A stretch of DNA of 5,786 bases from a bacterium (GTDB lineage: Bacteria > Actinomycetota > Acidimicrobiia > Spongiisociales > UBA11373). Shown here in pieces: positions 1-5,450 of this stretch (positions are counted from its first letter, which is position 1; the number at the start of each line of letters is the position of its first letter). Both the position numbers and the translations under genes were made by a program. The notes beneath the pieces are model-generated. The model saw nothing but the letters and a program-made list of their open reading frames with translations, was not told the DNA's origin and ran no database searches. The stretch covers positions 1 through 5,786 of the forward strand of contig JABMPV010000295.1 of NCBI GenBank assembly GCA_013202595.1, written 5' to 3'.

Positions 1-1
1 C

Positions 2-1156
2 CCCATTCGTCAGATGGGGTTGTTCGCCGCAACGGGTCTCGCCTTCGCCGGGATCATCTCGTTCTTCTTCCTCCCGGCTCTCTTGTCCCGCCTCACGATC
101 GAGGGCTATCACCACACGGCGCTCCTGGGACCGCGGATCACCAGGGGAATCAAGGCCGTGGTGCGACGACGGTGGGCGGCGCCTGCAGTGGTGGCGATCA
201 TCGCCGTCTTCGGGTTGGTGTACCTGCCCCAGTTGGAGGTCAACACGGATCAGTTGTTCTTCTTCAAGGAGGGCGACCCGGTTCGTGAGGCGTTCGCAAA
301 GACAGAGGAGATCTTCGGCGGAGCGACACCTTTGATGGGCGAGTTCACCTATGACCCGGCCGCCGGTCCCGGGCAACTCGACCGCATCGTCGTCGTGTCC
401 CGCGAGTTCGAGGACCTTCCCGGGATCAGGACGGTGTTCAGTGTCGCCGACGTGGCTGCGGCTCTCGGCCCCGAGCAATCGGCAGGCTTGCTGTCGGGTG
501 AGGTGGCTCTACCACTGGGCGACATGGTGTCGGACGACGGTCTGCGCTTCATGGTGCTTCCCGGTGACTTCACGACAGACGATCTACAGGGTTGGCTGTC
601 CTTCGCCGGAGCGACGCCCGAGATCACCCAACTCAGCGGCATGCCGGTGCTGTGGGATGAGATCGCCCGCCTCGTCCTCCAGGCCCAGGTGTGGTCGCTC
701 CTCGTCGCATTCGTCCTGGTGGCGAGCATGCTGCTGATCTCCTATCGCCGGCTCAGAGAGACCCTGGTGTCACTGGTGCCGATTGCCCTGACGGTGACCA
801 CCCTGCTGGCGTTCATCGCGGCGTCGGGCATCCATCTCCACATGGTGACGGCCATCGCCTCATCGATCGTCATCGGGGTCGGGATCGACTATGCCATCCA
901 CTTCATCGCGGCCATCGACAATGCGAGGCCGGACGGTGACGGGTACATCCTGCGCGCCATCGACAAGGCGGGTCGGCCGATCGTCGCCAACGCCATGGGC
1001 ATCGCCGTGGCGATGACCGCACTATGGGTGTCACCCTTCAAGATCCATCCCCAGATCTCCATGATCATGTGGGTGTCGATGATCACCGCAGCGGTCACCG
1101 CTCTCGTCGTGATCCCAGCGCTCCTGGACCGCAAGGGACTCATCGAGCCGGAATGA
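2..1156 (+). CDS. RND/MMPL-family exporter, C-terminal part (5' partial)
   Basis: This is the C-terminal part of a proton-driven RND-superfamily exporter of the MMPL/HAE3 type, an inner-membrane protein that usually moves lipids or hydrophobic compounds. The frame is open to the window edge: four sense codons precede the ATG at 14, and that ATG lies inside a membrane segment, so it is not the real start. Counting that Met as residue 1, I see seven hydrophobic segments: 1-26, 54-71, 224-243, 250-271, 276-298, 322-340 and 348-370. A large exterior loop at about 75-222 contains the family-like NTDQLFFF and FGGATPL stretches. GVGIDYAIHF (288-297), with membrane Asp292, is the characteristic RND/MMPL motif, and AGRPIVANAMG (319-329) also fits the family. 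The pattern of one TM, a loop and five TMs matches the second half of the two-fold RND repeat. The substrate cannot be told. An SGNH hydrolase follows 100 bases downstream on the same strand. Confidence 0.9.
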   Translation, partial: PIRQMGLFAATGLAFAGIISFFFLPALLSRLTIEGYHHTALLGPRITRGIKAVVRRRWAAPAVVAIIAVFGLVYLPQLEVNTDQLFFFKEGDPVREAFAKTEEIFGGATPLMGEFTYDPAAGPGQLDRIVVVSREFEDLPGIRTVFSVADVAAALGPEQSAGLLSGEVALPLGDMVSDDGLRFMVLPGDFTTDDLQGWLSFAGATPEITQLSGMPVLWDEIARLVLQAQVWSLLVAFVLVASMLLISYRRLRETLVSLVPIALTVTTLLAFIAASGIHLHMVTAIASSIVIGVGIDYAIHFIAAIDNARPDGDGYILRAIDKAGRPIVANAMGIAVAMTALWVSPFKIHPQISMIMWVSMITAAVTALVVIPALLDRKGLIEPE

Positions 1157-1256
1157 CACCGGGCCCGGCGATTCGGTGACGCGAACAAGTCGATTTCACG
1201 CGACGCGGCGCTGGGCGACCTGCCTATTGTTCCAGCGCTCGATGGAGGAATGAGAT

Positions 1257-2192
1257 ATGCGTAGGTGGATGACTCTGCTCGTGGTGGGGGCGTTGGTGAT
1301 GGCACTCGCGCCGGTGTCGTCGGCGGTCGACGGCGGAGGCGGAGGCGGAGGCACATACCTGGCCCTGGGCGATTCGGTCGCTGCAGGAACCCAGATGCCG
1401 GATCCGATCACCAACAGGGGCTACACGAACCGTTTGTACAGATACGTGCGAGACAACCACGGGTTCGACACGTTCGTGAACCTGGCCTGCCCCGGCGACG
1501 ACACCATTGAAATGAGATTCGGCACCGGTGGGGCCTCAACCTACGGGTCGGCGTGTTATGGCCCGTACGCTCAACTGCCGCCGGGCGGTACGTCGCAACT
1601 CGATGTGGCCGTCGAGTACTTGCTCACCCATCCAGGTGAGGTCGGGTTGATCACCATTGCCATGGGTGCCAACGACATCCTGGCGTGTGATCTATCGCTC
1701 CCCGAAGCCGATCTGAATGCCTGTCTCACTGCGCAACTGGGCCAGATTGGTGCCAACCTTCCGGTGATCATCGGCACGCTTCAAGCGGTTGCGCCGGGGG
1801 TGCCGATCGTGGCGATGAACTACTTCAACCCCAATCTGGCCTACTGGATCACGGGACCTGCCGGCCAGGAGTTGGCCGGGGCTTCGCTTGGATTGACGAC
1901 GATCTTCAACGGGACACTGCAGGCTGTGTATGACGCCATGGGCGTGCCGGTCGCCGACGTGGCGAATGCCTTTGGCACCTATCGCACCCGCGGCGCAGTC
2001 TTCCCGACCAACGTGCGGCGGATCTGCCAACTCACCCAGATGTGTGAGAAGGCAGGACGTAGATATGTGCTCAGCGACTACGACCCGCTGACCCCGGGCC
2101 CGCAGACGGACATCCATCCGTCGAATCAGGGGTACCGCAGGATCGCGAGTACCCATGCCCATCTGATCGCGGATCTGGGTCTACTGGACTGA
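1257..2192 (+). CDS. Secreted SGNH/GDSL-family hydrolase (esterase/lipase-like)
   Basis: This is a 311-residue exported SGNH hydrolase, likely cleaving ester bonds in lipids, polysaccharide acyl groups or similar substrates outside the membrane. The ATG at 1257 has a GGAGG (1244-1248) eight bases upstream. Residues 1-23 form a signal peptide: MRRW, a hydrophobic core, then a signal-peptidase-I-type SSA site. Block I is LALGDS with nucleophile Ser40. The block II glycine is probably Gly80 in ACPGDD. Block III is GAND (137-140) with oxyanion Asn139. Block V is DIHP with Asp285 and His287, so the catalytic set is complete. Six cysteines (78, 100, 144, 156, 257, 263) could form three disulphides, as in secreted actinobacterial members. 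Just after the cleavage site is a run of seven glycines (26-32). The substrate is unknown. It may share a transcript with the exporter 100 bases upstream, but no clear promoter or terminator settles this. Confidence 0.93.
   Translation: MRRWMTLLVVGALVMALAPVSSAVDGGGGGGGTYLALGDSVAAGTQMPDPITNRGYTNRLYRYVRDNHGFDTFVNLACPGDDTIEMRFGTGGASTYGSACYGPYAQLPPGGTSQLDVAVEYLLTHPGEVGLITIAMGANDILACDLSLPEADLNACLTAQLGQIGANLPVIIGTLQAVAPGVPIVAMNYFNPNLAYWITGPAGQELAGASLGLTTIFNGTLQAVYDAMGVPVADVANAFGTYRTRGAVFPTNVRRICQLTQMCEKAGRRYVLSDYDPLTPGPQTDIHPSNQGYRRIASTHAHLIADLGLLD
1332..1352 (+). repeat. GGCGGA hexanucleotide tandem repeat (3.5 copies) coding a poly-Gly tract
   Basis: Alternating GGC and GGA codons run for seven codons and encode Gly26-Gly32 of the SGNH hydrolase, right after the predicted signal-peptide cleavage site. 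A six-base repeat unit changes length in frame, so slippage would lengthen or shorten the linker without breaking the gene. Confidence 0.85.
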
Positions 2193-2200
2193 GTATCGCT

Positions 2201-2243
2201 CGGGCCCCGCTGAGGTGCCGGAGATGAATTGGGGTGGGGCCCG
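2201..2243 (+). other. Alternative GC stem competing with the downstream hairpin
   Basis: Bases 2201-2211, just after the SGNH stop codon, can pair with 2233-2243 in 11 consecutive pairs (nine Watson-Crick, two G-U), leaving a 21-base loop. The right arm is the same strand that forms the left arm of the hairpin at 2234-2261, so the two structures exclude each other, as in an attenuator. Self-complementary GGGCCC tracts make such pairings easy to obtain by chance in GC-rich DNA, so a regulatory role is only a possibility. Confidence 0.3.
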
Positions 2244-2261
2244 CCGGGAGGCGGGCCCCAC
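2234..2261 (+). terminator. Strong hairpin after the SGNH gene, terminator-like without a U-tract
   Basis: A perfect 12-bp stem (2234-2245 with 2250-2261) closes a four-base GGGA loop, which fits the GNRA tetraloop pattern. It lies 41 bases after the SGNH stop codon. No T-run follows on the + strand, and on the minus strand only a short AATT follows, so it is not a classic intrinsic terminator. U-less hairpins of this kind are common after actinobacterial genes. It could end or attenuate the upstream transcript, or protect its 3' end. Confidence 0.55.
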
Positions 2262-2304
2262 GGATTCCGGGGTGTTCGATTCGGGTCAGACAGGGAGGGA
2301 ATCC
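2262..2304 (+). promoter_or_regulatory. Inverted repeat covering part of the small ORF's ribosome-binding site
   Basis: GGATTCC (2262-2268) is an exact inverted match to GGAATCC (2298-2304), with 29 bases between. The left arm begins at the base after the 12-bp hairpin ends, so the two helices could stack end to end. The right arm takes up the last bases of the GGGAGGGA Shine-Dalgarno (2293-2300) and stops two bases before the GTG start at 2306. In RNA this could limit initiation on the small gene. Its function is inferred from position only. Confidence 0.3.
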
Positions 2305-2305
2305 T

Positions 2306-2440
2306 GTGGAGATCTACGTCGCGGCGGTCTTTGGTCCTCTGGGCGTCGTCTTTTCGATGACTGTGGCGGCCTCCGTGAGGCGGAGAGAGCGGTCCGGCGA
2401 GGAGACCGTGTGGCAACTCATTCACCGGATGGATCGCTGA
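2306..2440 (+). CDS. Putative 44-residue single-pass membrane protein
   Basis: This short frame starts with GTG at 2306 and is preceded at six bases by a strong Shine-Dalgarno, GGGAGGGA (2293-2300). It encodes 44 residues. A hydrophobic segment at about 3-24 (starting IYVAAVFGPLGVV) is followed at once by RRR (25-27), then a polar tail with RRRERSGEE and WQLIHRMDR. The arginines on the C-terminal side predict an N-out, C-in orientation. The frame is open further upstream through the hairpin, but no start there has such a good ribosome-binding site. It ends 15 bases before the stop of the convergent minus-strand gene. I do not recognise a family. The RBS and the TM-plus-arginine layout argue that it is real, but chance hydrophobic frames do occur. 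A helper of an envelope protein is one possibility. Confidence 0.5.
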   Translation: MEIYVAAVFGPLGVVFSMTVAASVRRRERSGEETVWQLIHRMDR

Positions 2441-2459
2441 GCAGGCGCCAGCGGCTCAG
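2437..2459. other. Short dyad spanning the two convergent stop codons
   Basis: CTGAGC (2437-2442) pairs with GCTCAG (2454-2459) around an 11-base loop that contains GGCGCC. The arms include the TGA of the small + strand gene and the TGA of the minus-strand gene, which face each other 15 bases apart. It might act as a weak two-way terminator, but the stem is only six pairs and neither side has a T-run. Confidence 0.25.
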
Positions 2460-4822
2460 TCTCCTTCGAGGAAGAAATTCCACCCGCCGTCACCGGTGAT
2501 TCCGGTTCGCCAGCCGAAGTAGCCGCCGAAGTCCTCGAATTCGGAGAGATCGGGATACAGGCCGACGAGCATCTCACGGTCGGCCTCGGGGACGGCTTCC
2601 CATCCGTCGTAGGAGAACGCCGTCGGCCAGACGTAGTACGTAGCGTCGAAGCCGTCGATCGGTGCGTACGGGAGGTTGAGCAACTCGACCAGGTGGTACA
2701 GCGGCCGCCCGCCGCGAGCCTCGAGCAACTGCCAGTACTCGATGGGATCCGACGGCTCGCCGAAGGTGTAGGCGATATCGGTGCCGGCGATTCCCGCTAT
2801 AGCGTCCCAATCACATCTGGTGGCGGCGTCGAGGATCCTGTTCCGGGTGGCTGCGACCGCGTCGGGCAGGCCGTCGTCGGCCGGCTTGACGGTGAGTCCG
2901 TGGGCGGAGCACGGCGGGGTCTGTTCGCGTACGGCCGCGGCCGGGCCTACGGGGTCGAGCAGTCCGTCGATCTCCTCCCACTCGAACAACAGGTCGAAGT
3001 AGCCCATGGCCGACGGGAGGCCGTCGAGCATGTCGAGGGTCACCAGGAGGCCGCCGGGCAGGATGGCCGTGTGATCCGTCGGATCGCCGTCACAGCACCC
3101 GACCTCTACCAGGCCGAGTTCGTCCTGGGCCCGCCACGAGACGGCACCTGCGAACGCGATGAGACCGTCTTCGGTGAAGGCGTCGGTGACATCGATAGCG
3201 GTTCCCGTCGTGAGGTCGAGGTTGACGACGTACCGGTCGACGAACCCGTGTACCGCTCCGGCCATCTCGTAGTACTCGCTGAACTCGAGGACGAGGTGGG
3301 TGTTGGACTGCCAGAGCACCCGGTAGCCGAGGGAGAACCGGTGCTTCCGGTCGCCCGCGGGCGCTTCTGTGATGGCTTCCTCGGACTGGAATGCCGCTCG
3401 CGCCTCCTGCACGACCGTACCGATGACCTCGCGAACCCCCCGCGCCATTGGCTCCGGACCGAGGACATCGGGGACGTAGATCTGGAGGTCGGCGGTGCCG
3501 GTGGATTCGGTCTCCATCCGTTCGATCACCTGCCACTCGGCCGACCGGGGGGCCGGCATCAGCCAGATCGGATGCTCCCTGAGGTTGGTCTGGCTGCCGT
3601 CCCGCGCGGACTCCTCCCACGCGATGATCGAACCCATTTGCGGTTCGTCCACGTCGTAGGGGATGGTGACGGACCAGTCGCCCCGGCACCCGGTACCGCA
3701 GGTGGCTGTGGTGAACCCCTCCCACAGGATGAGGCCCTCGTTGTCGGTGAGAGCCAGGCTCACCGTGGCCTCGAACACGTTTGCGCTGCCTTCCACCATC
3801 AGCGGGTTCTCGCCCTGTCCCCAGTGGGTCGGCGACTCGATGAGGATCCAGGGGAGAGCGTCTTCGAAATGATCACGTTCGAGTGGCTCGCCGGAGACCG
3901 CAGAACCGCCGCTCTCGAGGCGGACGGCCTCGATGTCGCCGAATCTGGTCGCGGTGAATACCACCTGGGCGACGGCAGCGCGCGGTGCGCCGTCGAAGCC
4001 GGAGGACAGACTGATGGTGGCCACCCCATCCGACACCGTGATGTCATCCACCGAGACGCCTGCGGGGATGGCCGATGAGATGGTCGGGACGCCGTCGCTC
4101 TCGCCGGGCGCGGGCCCGGCCAGGAGGAACTCCAGGGTCGTTCGCACAGTGTCGTCCACGGGGCCCGAGAGAAGGCCGAAGGGGCGCTCCACGGGAATCA
4201 GCGTCGGGTCCCCGGCGCCGTTCACCGGGTCCACGAGGAAGTACACCACTCCGGAGTTGGATGGAGGAAGCGCCACTTCGGTAGCGGGCCCTATTGAGGT
4301 CTCCACCCCGAGGGCCTCCAGTTCGGCGGTGATCCGGGCGAGTCGCTGTAGGGCCTCGACATGGCGTTCCGATGCTTCTTCGAAGTGAGACTCCAAAGCT
4401 GCCAATTCGTCGCCCTCGGCGCCGGCGAGTTCCACCTCCATGGCAGCCACCGTCGCCTCGAGGTCGGCAATCGCCTGCAGTATCTCGCCCTCGTCGGCGA
4501 GGAGTGCCGCTATCTGCTGATCCCTGTCGAGGGCCACGGTCGTGATGGTTCGCGTTGTAGTGGTGATCTCAGATGTCGAGGTGGTCGGTTCGACGGCAAC
4601 GTTGTTGCTCCCGGGACCGAGCCACACCATCCACACTCCGCCGACCACGAGGACGGCGACGGCCGCCGCCGTGGCTACCGCCCACCCCGGCCATGCCCGC
4701 CCCCGCGAAGGGCGCGAGTCGGCCGTCATGATCCGCTCTGCCATGGCCATGGGCGGCTCGGGCAGACGGTTCTCGGGGGCCGGGTTGCTCTCCCTGAGGG
4801 AGTCGAATGGATCGGTGCTCAT
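2456..4822 (-). CDS. Putative anti-sigma/sensor protein: TM, coiled coil, GerMN, Gmad2, DUF3298 (RsiV-like)
   Basis: This is a 788-residue single-pass membrane protein, probably the regulator of the ECF sigma factor encoded just upstream. Its ATG overlaps the sigma stop codon (ATGA), with GGAGGG five bases before it. The frame is open further upstream, but that part only shadows the sigma gene. Order of parts: cytoplasmic tail 1-45; TM about 46-68; Thr/Ser-rich linker 79-96; Glu/Ala-rich coiled coil 100-172; GerMN domain about 190-310 (VVYFLVD, LEFLLAGP, VATISLSSGF); Gmad2 Ig-like domain about 325-422 (ILIESPTHW, CGTGCRGDW); PdaC/DUF3298-like region about 443-625, with AGAVHG (521-526), VNLDLTTG and a closing GYFDLLFEWEEIDGLLDP; and a C-terminal module 636-788 with Cys638, Cys670 and a YVWPTAFSYDGW stretch, which I cannot name. 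DUF3298 is the sensor fold of the anti-sigma factor RsiV. No zinc-type HxxxCxxC anti-sigma motif is present, so sigma binding is inferred from the operon and topology. It could instead be an envelope protein merely co-expressed with the sigma factor. Confidence 0.88.
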   Translation of the reverse strand: MSTDPFDSLRESNPAPENRLPEPPMAMAERIMTADSRPSRGRAWPGWAVATAAAVAVLVVGGVWMVWLGPGSNNVAVEPTTSTSEITTTTRTITTVALDRDQQIAALLADEGEILQAIADLEATVAAMEVELAGAEGDELAALESHFEEASERHVEALQRLARITAELEALGVETSIGPATEVALPPSNSGVVYFLVDPVNGAGDPTLIPVERPFGLLSGPVDDTVRTTLEFLLAGPAPGESDGVPTISSAIPAGVSVDDITVSDGVATISLSSGFDGAPRAAVAQVVFTATRFGDIEAVRLESGGSAVSGEPLERDHFEDALPWILIESPTHWGQGENPLMVEGSANVFEATVSLALTDNEGLILWEGFTTATCGTGCRGDWSVTIPYDVDEPQMGSIIAWEESARDGSQTNLREHPIWLMPAPRSAEWQVIERMETESTGTADLQIYVPDVLGPEPMARGVREVIGTVVQEARAAFQSEEAITEAPAGDRKHRFSLGYRVLWQSNTHLVLEFSEYYEMAGAVHGFVDRYVVNLDLTTGTAIDVTDAFTEDGLIAFAGAVSWRAQDELGLVEVGCCDGDPTDHTAILPGGLLVTLDMLDGLPSAMGYFDLLFEWEEIDGLLDPVGPAAAVREQTPPCSAHGLTVKPADDGLPDAVAATRNRILDAATRCDWDAIAGIAGTDIAYTFGEPSDPIEYWQLLEARGGRPLYHLVELLNLPYAPIDGFDATYYVWPTAFSYDGWEAVPEADREMLVGLYPDLSEFEDFGGYFGWRTGITGDGGWNFFLEGD

Positions 4823-5334
4823 CGTGGCCCTCCGTCGAGGTCTTCGAGTGCTGCCGCGAGACGCTTGCGCGCCCGGTGTAGACGCACCGTTGCTGTGGTG
4901 GGGGAACAGCCGAGGCTCGAACCGAGGTCGGCAGGATCGAGACCCTCCCATGCGGCCAACCTGAGGATCTCCTTGTCGTCGTCGCTCAGTCGGTGGAGCG
5001 CTTCGAGGACGGGTTCGGCCGGCGGCGGCGAGTGCGTCACTCCGAGACCAACGACCTTCGCGTCGAGGCGGTCCCTGCGGCGGCGGGCCCGTTGCTGATT
5101 GGCGACGATTCTGCGAGCGACTCCGTAGAGCCACTGAAGAGTCTCCGGTTCGGAAGGAACCGAGGAGATCCTCCTCCATGCCACGGTGAACACCTCGGCA
5201 GTGGTGTCGGGGGCGTCATCGTGCCCGACCCGCCTCGCGGCGTACCCGAATATCGCCGGGTAGTGGCGCGCAAACAGCGCTCTGAAGCGCTGCTTGGCTG
5301 TGTCGCCTGCTGAAGGGCGTGTCGGGGCGGTCAT
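4819..5334 (-). CDS. RNA polymerase ECF-type sigma factor (sigma-70 family)
   Basis: This 171-residue sigma factor would direct RNA polymerase to a small set of promoters when its partner releases it. The sigma-2 domain is at about 15-85: RFRALFARHYPAIFGYAARRV, then the core-binding DAPDTTAEVFTVAW (40-53), then the -10 recognition part with LQWLYGVARRIVANQQR (66-82). After a Pro-rich linker (103-107), sigma-4 is at about 108-163, with LHRLSDDDKEILRLAAWEGL and the helix-turn-helix ADLGSSLGCSPTTATVRLHR. No extra C-terminal domain is present. I chose the ATG at 5334, which has GGGAAG just upstream. An in-frame GTG at 5346 would add four residues (175 total) and has a less well spaced AAGG. The stop overlaps the next gene's start (ATGA), the usual layout of a sigma/anti-sigma pair. 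It is transcribed divergently from argC across a 116-base region. Autoregulation is typical of such operons, but I see only a weak candidate promoter. Confidence 0.93.
   Translation of the reverse strand: MTAPTRPSAGDTAKQRFRALFARHYPAIFGYAARRVGHDDAPDTTAEVFTVAWRRISSVPSEPETLQWLYGVARRIVANQQRARRRRDRLDAKVVGLGVTHSPPPAEPVLEALHRLSDDDKEILRLAAWEGLDPADLGSSLGCSPTTATVRLHRARKRLAAALEDLDGGPR
4828..4833 (-). promoter_or_regulatory. Ribosome-binding site that fixes the start of the membrane regulator
   Basis: On the minus strand GGAGGG lies five bases before the ATG at 4822, inside the last codons of the sigma gene. Together with the ATGA stop/start overlap it supports coupled translation of the two proteins and rules against the longer upstream reading of the frame. 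Confidence 0.75.
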
Positions 5335-5397
5335 CGTGCTTCCCACATTGCCTTATGTCCGGCTGGACGTGGTCGATTACCAGGGATTTCTCCCGAA

Positions 5398-5425
5398 TTG
5401 CATCTCAAACGCATATGCGTATAAT
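5398..5425 (+). promoter_or_regulatory. Candidate housekeeping promoter for argC
   Basis: A perfect TATAAT (5420-5425) lies 16 bases after TTGCAT (5398-5403), which matches the TTG of the -35 consensus. Transcription would start near 5432, about 20 bases before the argC GTG. A full TATAAT stands out in this GC-rich sequence. The -35 match is only partial. Confidence 0.55.
5409..5420. promoter_or_regulatory. Perfect 12-bp palindrome in the argC promoter, possible operator
   Basis: ACGCATATGCGT is exactly self-complementary and fills most of the spacer between the -35 and -10 elements, touching the first base of TATAAT. A protein bound here would block the argC promoter and lies about 75 bases upstream of the sigma gene start. 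The AT-richer GCAT/ATGC elements, with TTGCAT just upstream, recall actinobacterial ArgR half-sites of the TTGCAT type, but the arms do not form a standard ARG box. The identity of the regulator is therefore uncertain. Confidence 0.4.
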
Positions 5426-5440
5426 CATCGGTCCGCTCGA

Positions 5441-5445
5441 AAGGA
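5441..5445 (+). promoter_or_regulatory. Ribosome-binding site of argC
   Basis: AAGGA sits five bases before the GTG at 5451. It decides between this start and an in-frame ATG at 5415, which has no Shine-Dalgarno, lies inside the palindrome and overlaps the -10 region. Confidence 0.7.
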
Positions 5446-5450
5446 ACCAC

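Noticed and set aside
1157..1178. A CCGGGCCCGG palindrome (1159-1168) and a CACCG...CGGTG pair just after the exporter stop, as a possible terminator.
   Set aside because: The palindrome has no loop and the five-pair stem has a 12-base loop and no T-run. The rest of the 1157-1256 spacer shows no convincing promoter either.
1692..2162. A 156-residue minus-strand frame opposite the SGNH hydrolase.
   Set aside because: It is rich in His/Arg/Gly, as antisense frames in GC-rich DNA are, and the + strand carries all SGNH catalytic blocks.
2338..2395. A GCCTC-CGT-GAGGC stem inside the small gene, as a terminator for the minus-strand operon.
   Set aside because: It is only five pairs with no T-run, and it falls within a likely coding sequence.
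2693..4078. A 461-residue + strand open frame opposite the membrane regulator.
   Set aside because: Long antisense frames are expected opposite GC-rich genes. Its product is Gly/Arg/Asp-rich without recognisable domains, while the minus strand carries clear GerMN, Gmad2 and DUF3298 motifs.
4361..5098. A 245-residue + strand frame running across the sigma/anti-sigma junction.
   Set aside because: It is Arg-rich and low in complexity, lacks domains, and lies opposite two well-supported genes.
4823..5179. The minus-strand frame of the membrane regulator stays open upstream to 5179, giving a 907-residue reading.
   Set aside because: The extra 119 residues are Arg/Pro/Ser-rich and only shadow the sigma factor in another frame. 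The ATG at 4822 has a GGAGGG and an ATGA overlap.
5415..5450. An in-frame ATG at 5415 as the argC start.
   Set aside because: It has no Shine-Dalgarno, lies inside the palindrome and -10 region, and adds 12 residues before the usual ArgC N-terminus. The GTG at 5451 has AAGGA.
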